Positions 1-4,937 of a DNA stretch of 5,603 nt are shown piece by piece. The stretch comes from an uncultured bacterium. Its GTDB lineage: Bacteria > Pseudomonadota > Alphaproteobacteria > SP197. Both the position numbers and the translations under genes were made by a program. Each line of letters opens with the position of its first letter. Position 1 is the first letter of the stretch. Location of the stretch: NCBI GenBank assembly GCA_938014945.1, contig CALLQH010000302.1, forward strand, positions 1-5,603. Direction: 5' to 3'. The notes beneath the pieces are model-generated. The model had not been told where the DNA came from, searched no databases, and saw only the letters and a program-made list of their open reading frames with translations.

Positions 1-61
1 ATTCCGCCGCCTTGCGGGCCTCGCCGTGGTCGAACCACAGGCAGGTCACGAGTTCTGTCAT
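1..61 (-). CDS. PhnB-like VOC (glyoxalase-fold) protein, N-terminal fragment
   Basis: Only the first 20 codons are visible; the gene runs off the left edge. The ATG lies at 61-59 on the minus strand, with a good Shine-Dalgarno site (AGGGGAA, complement of 67-73) five bases upstream. The peptide begins MTELVTCLWFD and continues with a GEARKAAE segment. This matches the opening beta strand and helix of the PhnB / '3-demethylubiquinone-9 3-methyltransferase' branch of the VOC superfamily, whose members usually start with 'PCLWFDG.AEEAA'. Most proteins of this branch are about 150 residues long, cytoplasmic and of unknown substrate, and the methyltransferase name is an old, doubtful label. The gene is the third of the minus-strand group, 44 bases after the DUF72 gene. 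The family call rests on about 20 residues and is moderately secure; no function is claimed. Confidence 0.6.
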   Translation of the reverse strand, partial: MTELVTCLWFDHGEARKAAE

Positions 62-105
62 GGCGGTTCCCCTGGTTCGTTGCCGGATCGCGCGGCGGGC
101 GCGTC

Positions 106-906
106 TCAGCCCAGCCGTTCGATCAGCGCCTGTGCCGCCGCCGGGTTGGCGACCTTGTGGCCGGAGATGACGTAGAGGAAGACATCGCGCTCCTTGCCGT
201 CGGCCTTGCCCGGCACGATGGGGTTCAGGCCCGGCGCGTGTTGGCCCGCCGCCAGCGCCTTGGCGCGCGCCGCCCAGGTGTCGAGCGCGGCCTTGCCGTA
301 GCCCAACTTCTCGCCCTCGCTGGTGCCCATGATGCGGGCGTGGACGAAATCGGCGGTGGCGTCGGGGATCAGGGGATGGTCGCTGTCGCCCGCCAGCACG
401 ATGGCGACGCCGTGTTCGCGCGCCAGCGCCACGAACTCGGCGCAGGCAAAGCTCGGGTGGCGCACCTCCACGGCATGGCGCAGGGCGCGGCCCTCGTGGC
501 TGGCCGGCAGCAGCTTCAGGAAGGCGGCGAAGTCGTCCGGGTCGAAGGCCTTGGTCGCCATGAACTGCCAGTTGATCGGGCCGAGCTTGTCCTTCAGTTC
601 CAGGATGCCGCCGGTGATGAACCGCTCGATGCTCTGGCCGCCCTCGGCCAGCACCCGGCGGTTGGTGGCAAAACGCGGCGCCTTGAGCGCGAAGACGAAA
701 TCCTCGGGCGTCTCGTCGTGCCACTTGGCGAAGGTCGCGGGCTTCTGCGCGCCGTAATAGGTGCCGTTGATCTCGATGGAGGTGAGGCGGCCCGCGGCGT
801 ATTCCAGCTCCCGTTTCTGGGGCAGGCCGTCGGGATAGAAGGTTCCCCGCCAGGGCGCATAGGTCCAGCCGCCGATGCCGATCCGAATGGTGCCTGCCCT
901 GGCCAT
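106..906 (-). CDS. DUF72 (YecE-like) family protein
   Basis: A 266-residue protein of the DUF72 family, which is full length for that family. Recognisable blocks in order are the opening strand IGIGGWTYAPWRGTFYP (about residues 9-25), EINGTYYG (45-52), FALKAPRFATNRR (72-84), LGPINWQF (108-115) followed by FDPDDFAAFLKLLP (121-134), AVEVRHPSF (145-153) and DFVHARIMG (186-194). Structures of family members show a TIM-barrel-like fold. The biochemical role is unknown; a nucleic-acid or nuclease role has been proposed from structural comparison but not proven. No signal peptide or membrane segment is seen, so it is probably cytoplasmic. The ATG at 906 has an AGGGA site eight bases upstream (complement of 915-919). 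It lies between the DUF488 gene (70 bases upstream) and the VOC gene (44 bases downstream), probably in one operon. The family call is very secure; the function is open. Confidence 0.93.
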   Translation of the reverse strand: MARAGTIRIGIGGWTYAPWRGTFYPDGLPQKRELEYAAGRLTSIEINGTYYGAQKPATFAKWHDETPEDFVFALKAPRFATNRRVLAEGGQSIERFITGGILELKDKLGPINWQFMATKAFDPDDFAAFLKLLPASHEGRALRHAVEVRHPSFACAEFVALAREHGVAIVLAGDSDHPLIPDATADFVHARIMGTSEGEKLGYGKAALDTWAARAKALAAGQHAPGLNPIVPGKADGKERDVFLYVISGHKVANPAAAQALIERLG

Positions 907-934
907 TGCCGCGTTCCCTGTTGGTTGCGCGGCA
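907..934 (-). promoter_or_regulatory. Possible hairpin around the DUF72 ribosome binding site
   Basis: A perfect 7-base inverted repeat (TGCCGCG at 907-913, CGCGGCA at 928-934) flanks a 14-base loop. On the minus-strand transcript the loop contains the AGGGA Shine-Dalgarno site of the DUF72 gene, and the second arm ends one base before its ATG. The stem is six G-C pairs plus one A-T pair. Such a stem could limit ribosome access to the start codon or couple DUF72 translation to upstream translation. In DNA this rich in G and C, 7-base repeats arise often by chance, so this is only a candidate. Confidence 0.25.
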
Positions 935-976
935 GGGTTGCAGGTCCGCGATAACGCCGCAAGCGGGCGAGGGGGC

Positions 977-1363
977 TCAGGCGATGGTGGCCTGCCGTTC
1001 GGCGAGCAGCGCGCGCAGGATGGAGCGGTGGCAGCGGCCTTCCTGCTCGCAGTAGCAGCCGACCGAGAAATCCGCGCCGTGGCTCAAGGCCGCCAGCAGG
1101 TCCAGCGTGCGGCTGGGCGCGGGTGCGGCCATCTCCTTGCGAAAGGCCTTTTCGAAGGCCGCCCATTCGGCGGGGGTGCTGGCGTCCAGCGCCTTGCGCA
1201 CCAGTTCGGGGCTGGGCGAAAGCTCCGGGTACCAGACATCGTACCAGTCGTCGGCGGCGAAGCGCTCCTTCGACACGCCGCGGGGCGGGCGCCGCACGGT
1301 GCCGATGCGCAGGCCTTCGCCCGCCGCGCGCGGACTGCCCAGGCGCACGATGCGCACACTCAT
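977..1363 (-). CDS. DUF488 family protein
   Basis: A 128-residue DUF488 protein, a normal length for the family. The first half carries a YeaO-like pattern: an RRPPRGVSKERFAADDW segment (about residues 24-40), then YPELSPSPELV (45-55) and an EWAAFEKAFRKEM helix (66-78). The C-terminal part has the family signature CYCEQEGRCHRSIL (103-116), a cysteine-rich C-x-C-E...C-H-R motif. DUF488 proteins are small, cytoplasmic and of unproven function; the Cys-His cluster suggests metal or redox chemistry, but this is inference. The ATG at 1363 is supported by a strong AGGAGG site eight bases upstream. It is the first gene of the minus-strand group and is divergent from the FkbM operon, with 152 bases between their starts. 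No clear sigma70 promoter was found for this strand. The family call is secure. Confidence 0.9.
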   Translation of the reverse strand: MSVRIVRLGSPRAAGEGLRIGTVRRPPRGVSKERFAADDWYDVWYPELSPSPELVRKALDASTPAEWAAFEKAFRKEMAAPAPSRTLDLLAALSHGADFSVGCYCEQEGRCHRSILRALLAERQATIA

Positions 1364-1371
1364 GGTTCCTG

Positions 1372-1377
1372 CCTCCT
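1372..1377 (-). promoter_or_regulatory. Shine-Dalgarno site of the DUF488 gene
   Basis: The complement of 1372-1377 is a consensus AGGAGG eight bases before the ATG at 1363. It is one of the two strongest ribosome binding sites in the window and fixes the start of the DUF488 gene. Confidence 0.75.
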
Positions 1378-1464
1378 GCTTTGTCGGCGGAGGGTGATAT
1401 GGACGGGGCGTTGCGGCAAGGGTGTCGCGCCCGGCTCCCCGTATCCTGTGCCGGCGCGGCGTGC

Positions 1465-1493
1465 TTGAGGCCCATGCTGCCCGAAGCTAGGGT
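1465..1493 (+). promoter_or_regulatory. Candidate sigma70-like promoter for the FkbM operon
   Basis: TTGAGG (1465-1470) and TAGGGT (1488-1493) are separated by 17 bases, the preferred spacing. The -35 matches TTGACA at four of six positions and the -10 matches TATAAT at three of six, including the conserved TA...T. Transcription would begin near 1500, just ahead of the ribosome binding site of the FkbM gene, giving a leader of about 16 bases. The match is weak and was found by eye; other sites in the 1364-1515 intergenic region are possible. Confidence 0.25.
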
Positions 1494-1503
1494 CGTCCAA
1501 GGC

Positions 1504-1510
1504 AGGGGGG
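1504..1510 (+). promoter_or_regulatory. Shine-Dalgarno site deciding the FkbM start
   Basis: AGGGGGG ends five bases before the ATG at 1516. The frame is open much further upstream, with another in-frame ATG at 1474, but that stretch lacks a comparable site and its translation does not resemble FkbM proteins. This site therefore favours 1516 as the start. Confidence 0.6.
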
Positions 1511-1515
1511 CGGCA

Positions 1516-2436
1516 ATGGTGCAACAGGGCGATCAACCGGCGGGGCGCGCCGGGTCCGCGGCACTGTTCGATGTCCTGGCTCTCGAAGGGCGGGTGAAGG
1601 TCGTCGATGTCGGCGCGGCGCCGGGCGGCAGGCCGTCCTGGGCCGGGATGATGCGTGACGGCCGCGTCGATCTTGTCGCCATCGAGCCCGATGCCGGCCA
1701 GGCGGAACGTCTGCGCCGTCATTTCGGCGCCCGCGCCACGGTGCTGGAGCACGTCATCGGCGACGGCAGCCCGGGTCTGTTCCGCGAGACGGCCCATGGC
1801 TTCACGGCTTCCCTGCTGGAGCCCGACAACACGCTGGCGGCTGCCTTCAACAACCTTGCCCCGCTCTCGCGCGTGGTGAACCGGCGCCCCGTGACGACCC
1901 ACCGTCTGGACGATCTAGCCGAGGTCGAGGGCGCCGATTTCCTGAAGATCGATGCCCAGGGCGGCGAAGCCGCCATTCTGGCCGGCGCTCCGCGCACGCT
2001 CGCCCGCGCGCTTGCGGTGGAGATCGAGGTCATGTTCCTGCCTCTCTACAGCGGCCAGGCGCTGTTTGCCGATCTCGATATCGCCCTGCGCGCCGCCGGT
2101 TTTGTCTTCCACACCTTTCTTCAGGCAGGCCGGCGCACCTTCGCCCCCATGCGCATCGGCGACGATCCCGACAAGGGGCTGAACCAGGTCCTCTGGGCGG
2201 ATGCCGTCTATGTGCGCGACTGGATGGCGCTGGATGCCCTCGGCACCGATCATCTGCGGCGCTACGCCGCCCTGATGCACGGGCTGTATGGCTCCTTCGA
2301 TCTGGCCCTGCGCATCGCCCACGAGATCGATCGGCGCACGGGCAGCGATACCGCCCGTGCCTACGAAACACTGTTGCAGACCGGCGCGGTGGACCCTGCG
2401 CATGGCATGAGTCATCATCGCCCGGCAGGAGGGTGA
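1516..2436 (+). CDS. FkbM family SAM-dependent methyltransferase
   Basis: A 306-residue methyltransferase of the FkbM (Methyltransf_21) family. The Rossmann fold shows motif I, VVDVGAAPGG (residues 29-38), which binds S-adenosylmethionine, an acidic strand end AIEPD (55-59) expected to hold the ribose hydroxyls, and the FkbM hallmark FLKIDAQGGEAAILAGA (142-158). The strand EIEVMFLPLYSG (169-180) and a helix ending LRAAGF (191-196) follow, as is usual in the family. FkbM enzymes usually O-methylate sugars, glycans or secondary metabolites; the substrate here cannot be told. About 75 residues after the core form a mainly helical tail. The open frame extends upstream, but that part lies antisense to the DUF488 gene and looks spurious, so I start at 1516 next to AGGGGGG. 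It is the first gene of the plus-strand operon; the next gene starts one base after its stop. Confidence 0.88.
   Translation: MVQQGDQPAGRAGSAALFDVLALEGRVKVVDVGAAPGGRPSWAGMMRDGRVDLVAIEPDAGQAERLRRHFGARATVLEHVIGDGSPGLFRETAHGFTASLLEPDNTLAAAFNNLAPLSRVVNRRPVTTHRLDDLAEVEGADFLKIDAQGGEAAILAGAPRTLARALAVEIEVMFLPLYSGQALFADLDIALRAAGFVFHTFLQAGRRTFAPMRIGDDPDKGLNQVLWADAVYVRDWMALDALGTDHLRRYAALMHGLYGSFDLALRIAHEIDRRTGSDTARAYETLLQTGAVDPAHGMSHHRPAGG
2427..2433 (+). promoter_or_regulatory. Strong ribosome binding site for the 149-aa gene
   Basis: AGGAGGG sits inside the last codons of the FkbM gene, about five bases before the ATG at 2438. It is the best ribosome binding site in this operon, suggesting that the unknown 149-aa protein is translated efficiently in its own right rather than only by coupling. 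Confidence 0.7.
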
Positions 2437-2437
2437 C

Positions 2438-2887
2438 ATGGCATTGCAGAACGATCCGATCCTCATCGACCTTCTGATCGGCGGGCGCCGTGGTGCGTTC
2501 TACCGCGTCGTCCCCAAGGTGCTGAAGCTGTCGGCGCGCCACCTCTACGAGGAATTCCGCGAAAGCTCGCGCGAGCGCGGCATGGCCATGGAGGATGTCG
2601 AGATCCGGCAGGCCTGCTGGGCGCCGCTCGCGGCCCGTCTGGTCGGGGAGGCCAAGGGCGGTGACCCGGAAGATTCCGGGTTCACCGAAATGGCGCTCTG
2701 TTTCCTGGTCACTGCCGCCTATGCCAGGCCGGTGCCGGGGGAGCAGTTCGCGGTCGCCATTGCCGAGGACGGCACGGTCGAGGTCACCCGCAAGCCCCGT
2801 CGTCTGCTGGGGCGCAACAGCGTGCGCCTCGGCAACTATCTCGAGAGCATGAACCGTGTCGTACCGGCCATGGCGACGGAACGCTGA
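2438..2887 (+). CDS. Hypothetical cytoplasmic protein, 149 aa
   Basis: I do not recognise this protein. It is 149 residues long, soluble, without a signal peptide or membrane segment. The first half looks helical and rich in arginine and glutamate: VVPKVLKLSARHLYEEFRES (about residues 24-43) and EDVEIRQACWAPLAARLVGE (52-71). A short region, QFAVAIAEDGTVEVTRKPRR (103-122), looks like two beta strands joined by a DG turn. Two cysteines (60 and 88) do not form an evident motif. That it is a real gene is supported by a consensus AGGAGGG site, a start one base after the FkbM stop, and a stop that overlaps the next ATG (TGATG). The position implies co-expression with the methyltransferase and the exported protein that follows. 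No function is proposed. Confidence 0.8.
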   Translation: MALQNDPILIDLLIGGRRGAFYRVVPKVLKLSARHLYEEFRESSRERGMAMEDVEIRQACWAPLAARLVGEAKGGDPEDSGFTEMALCFLVTAAYARPVPGEQFAVAIAEDGTVEVTRKPRRLLGRNSVRLGNYLESMNRVVPAMATER

Positions 2888-3384
2888 TGGCCCCAGCTGC
2901 GTGGTTCCCCCGCCTGGGCCTGTTGCTCGGCCTTGCCCTGTTGTGCGCCCTGCCCGCACGGGGCGAGACCGACGGCCCCTATGTCCACGGCGAAACCCGC
3001 ACCGCCGACCAGAAGCTGATCGTGTGCCTGGACAGGGAAACGGCGCTCGGCGTGGCGCGCGCGGTCAACGGCGCGCTGATGGGCCTGCAGCCGGAAATCC
3101 TCGCCGCGCCCGACGATGAGACACGCCAGGCGATCTTCGAGGACAAGCTTTACCCCTCGATCGGCTGGCAGCACCTGATGAGCATGATCTACGAGCAGCG
3201 CTGCTCCCTGGTCGATGAGGCCGATCATGTCTCGCAGCGCACGGTGCAGGTCGGCCCGCCGGAGCTCGAAGCCATTGCCGCCTCCCACAGTGTCGTGGAA
3301 AGCCAGATGCTCTACGGCGAGGCCAAGGCGCCGCTGACCGTCTGGATCGTGACGACCGAACCCGTGCCGCCGGTGGGGCCATGA
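2887..3384 (+). CDS. Hypothetical exported protein, 165 aa
   Basis: I do not recognise this protein. The N-terminus is a classical Sec signal peptide: R9, a hydrophobic core LGLLLGLALLCAL (10-22), then PARG, with likely cleavage after A24 or G26. C20 lies within the core, but the residues before it (ALL) do not fit a lipobox, so a lipoprotein is unlikely. The mature part of about 140 residues has exactly two cysteines, C47 (KLIVCLDRE) and C106 (EQRCSLVDE), which could form a periplasmic disulfide. The rest looks helical up to about residue 110 and then more strand-like, ending in a proline-rich tail (PVPPVGP). The ATG shares its A with the TGA of the preceding gene and has only a weak purine run upstream, so translational coupling is likely. 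The GST gene starts four bases before its end. It is probably periplasmic; the function is unknown. Confidence 0.8.
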   Translation: MAPAAWFPRLGLLLGLALLCALPARGETDGPYVHGETRTADQKLIVCLDRETALGVARAVNGALMGLQPEILAAPDDETRQAIFEDKLYPSIGWQHLMSMIYEQRCSLVDEADHVSQRTVQVGPPELEAIAASHSVVESQMLYGEAKAPLTVWIVTTEPVPPVGP

Positions 3385-4031
3385 GCACGGCAGGCTACAC
3401 CCTCTATGTCACCTGGAAGTCGGCGGGCATGGCGCCGCACATCGCGCTGGAGGAGATCGGCGCGCCCTACACGCTTGCCCACATCGATTTCGAGCAGCCC
3501 TGGCCGGAGGACTATCTCGCCCTCAATCCCCACCGCAAGGTGCCCACCCTGATCACGCCGGAGGGCGATGCGGTCTATCAGTCCGCCGCCATCCTGCTGC
3601 ATCTGGCCGACCGCCATCCCGGTGCCGGTCTGGCGCCCGCGCCCGGCTCGGTGGCGCGCGGCAGGCTCTACCAGAACCTCTTCTTCATGGCCGAGGTGCT
3701 GCAGCCGGCCTACCACATGCACTTCTATCCCGAGCGCCACACCAGCGATCCCGACGGCATCTCCGGGGTCGACGAAAAGGCGACCGCCTGGATTGCCGAA
3801 CTCTGGGGCCGGATCGACGCCATGCTGGGTCCCGGGCCGTTCTTCCTGGGCGGGGACTACAGCGTCGCAGACATCTACATGACCATGCTCGCCACCTGGA
3901 ACCAGCCGCACCACGCCGGCCTGCGCGGCTTCCCCCGCGTCTGGCGCGCGCTGGAAGCGGTGCTGGAGCGTCCTGCCGCCCGCGCCGTCTTTGCCCACAA
4001 CAGTATCGACGGCACCCAGGGATTGCGCTGA
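3381..4031 (+). CDS. Glutathione S-transferase family protein
   Basis: A 216-residue cytosolic-type glutathione S-transferase. The N-terminal thioredoxin-like domain (about 5-80) has the opening TLYVTWKSAGMAPHIALEE (7-25), the cis-proline segment NPHRKVPTL (49-57) and the glutathione-binding turn YQSAAILLHLAD (66-77). The all-helical C-terminal domain (about 90-205) contains the folding signature FLGGDYSVADIYM (155-167), with the conserved aspartate of the N-capping box. S14 stands near the catalytic position and no cysteine is present there, so it is more like serine-type than beta-class GSTs. The family conjugates or reduces substrates with glutathione, or acts as a peroxidase, isomerase or binding protein; the substrate is unknown. 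The ATG overlaps the stop of the exported-protein gene (ATGA). The gene ends in tandem stops, TGA then TAG (4029-4034), and the transporter gene follows after 30 bases. Confidence 0.93.
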   Translation: MSTAGYTLYVTWKSAGMAPHIALEEIGAPYTLAHIDFEQPWPEDYLALNPHRKVPTLITPEGDAVYQSAAILLHLADRHPGAGLAPAPGSVARGRLYQNLFFMAEVLQPAYHMHFYPERHTSDPDGISGVDEKATAWIAELWGRIDAMLGPGPFFLGGDYSVADIYMTMLATWNQPHHAGLRGFPRVWRALEAVLERPAARAVFAHNSIDGTQGLR

Positions 4032-4043
4032 TAGTGCGCCCTC

Positions 4044-4055
4044 AGGGGCTGGGGG
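4044..4055 (+). promoter_or_regulatory. G-rich ribosome binding region before a TTG start
   Basis: AGGGG (4044-4048) and GGGGG (4051-4055) precede the TTG at 4062; the second run ends six bases before it. The alternative in-frame ATG at 4083 has no purine run at a suitable distance. This favours TTG 4062 as the start of the transporter gene. Confidence 0.5.
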
Positions 4056-4061
4056 CATCCG

Positions 4062-4937
4062 TTGGAACGCGATCCGCTTTACATGCGTGGCGTCGGGCTG
4101 GTCGTGCTCGGCGGCTTCTTCATCAGCCAGTCGGGCGTGCTGATCGGCCTGATGGAAACGGCCGGCCTGTGGCAGGTGCAGTTCTACCGCTCGGTGATGG
4201 CCATCCTGGTGCTGGGCGCCATCACCCTGATCAAGCATCGCGGCCGTGTCGGCGTGCTGTTCGGTGCGGGCAAGCTCGCCATGCTCTCGACGGGCGTGTG
4301 CCTTGCCGCCAGCAACCTCTTCTACATCGGCTCCTTCTTCCACACGCGCGCGGCCAGCGTCTTCTTCATCATCAGCTCGCAGCCGCTCTTCACCGCGCTC
4401 ATCGCCTGGTTCGTGCTGAAGGAGCCGGTCCGCCGCGCCACCTGGATCGCCATGCTTGCGGCGATGGTCGGTGTCGCCGTGATGATGTGGGAGGGCCTGG
4501 GCGAGGGACGGCTCTTCGGCAACATGCTGGCGCTGGGCGCGGCCGTCACCTTTGCCGCCTTCGGCGTGTCGCTGCGGAGCGGGCGCAATGCCGACATGGT
4601 GCCCGGCGTCATGCTCGCCTCCATCATCATCTGCGCGATCTCGGCCAGCCGTCTGGAGAGCTTTGCCATCTCCGGCCACGATCTGGCGCTGTGCATCTAC
4701 ATGGGCGCCTTCCAGGTCTCGGCCTCGCTCGTGCTCTATGCCGCCGGGGCGAAGTACGTGCCTGCGGCCGAACTCATGGTGCTGGCGCTGGTCGAGGTGA
4801 TCCTGGGGCCCTTCTGGGTCTGGCTGATCCTGGGCGAGGCGCCGACCCTTCTGGGGCTCATCGGCGGTGTCGTGGTGGTCGGCGCGGTGTTCTACAACGC
4901 CGTTGCCGGCTTGCGACGTTCGCGTGCGAAGGCATAA
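4062..4937 (+). CDS. EamA/DMT family transporter, ten membrane helices
   Basis: A 291-residue inner-membrane protein of the drug/metabolite transporter superfamily, made of two EamA repeats of about 130 residues. Hydrophobic segments fall near residues 11-30, 38-57, 70-91, 97-119, 125-143, 151-170, 178-197, 207-228, 234-255 and 262-281. The first repeat ends with WFVLKEPVRRATWIAM (116-131) and the second with WLILGEAPTLLG (254-265), the usual 'GE' hairpin before the last helix of each repeat. The end is short and basic (LRRSRAKA), consistent with a cytoplasmic C-terminus. EamA proteins export or import amino acids, nucleotides or other small metabolites; the substrate cannot be inferred. The start is TTG at 4062, with GGGGG six bases upstream; an ATG at 4083 would shorten it by seven residues. 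It is the last gene of the plus-strand operon and its 3' end overlaps the convergent gene by 46 bases. Confidence 0.9.
   Translation: MERDPLYMRGVGLVVLGGFFISQSGVLIGLMETAGLWQVQFYRSVMAILVLGAITLIKHRGRVGVLFGAGKLAMLSTGVCLAASNLFYIGSFFHTRAASVFFIISSQPLFTALIAWFVLKEPVRRATWIAMLAAMVGVAVMMWEGLGEGRLFGNMLALGAAVTFAAFGVSLRSGRNADMVPGVMLASIIICAISASRLESFAISGHDLALCIYMGAFQVSASLVLYAAGAKYVPAAELMVLALVEVILGPFWVWLILGEAPTLLGLIGGVVVVGAVFYNAVAGLRRSRAKA

Noticed and set aside
62..105. Possible terminator between the DUF72 and VOC genes
   Set aside because: Only a weak CGCG self-complementarity is present, with no T-run; the gap is short and also holds the VOC ribosome binding site.
157..954. A 265-codon plus-strand open frame across the DUF72 gene
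   Set aside because: The opposite strand encodes a clear full-length DUF72 protein; this frame shows only low-complexity A/G/R/E-rich translation.
1123..1515. Upstream extension of the FkbM reading frame
   Set aside because: It overlaps the DUF488 gene on the other strand, its translation is arginine- and proline-rich shadow sequence, and the ribosome binding site at 1504-1510 supports a start at 1516.
2030..2959. A 309-codon minus-strand open frame, with a similar one at 1915-2466
   Set aside because: They lie antisense to the FkbM, 149-aa and exported-protein genes, have no family resemblance, and the plus-strand genes have ribosome binding sites, coupling and clear domains or a signal peptide.
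2900..2965. Possible lipoprotein signal in the 165-aa exported protein
   Set aside because: The residues before C20 are A-L-L; a lipobox needs a small residue directly before the cysteine, so an ordinary signal peptide fits better.
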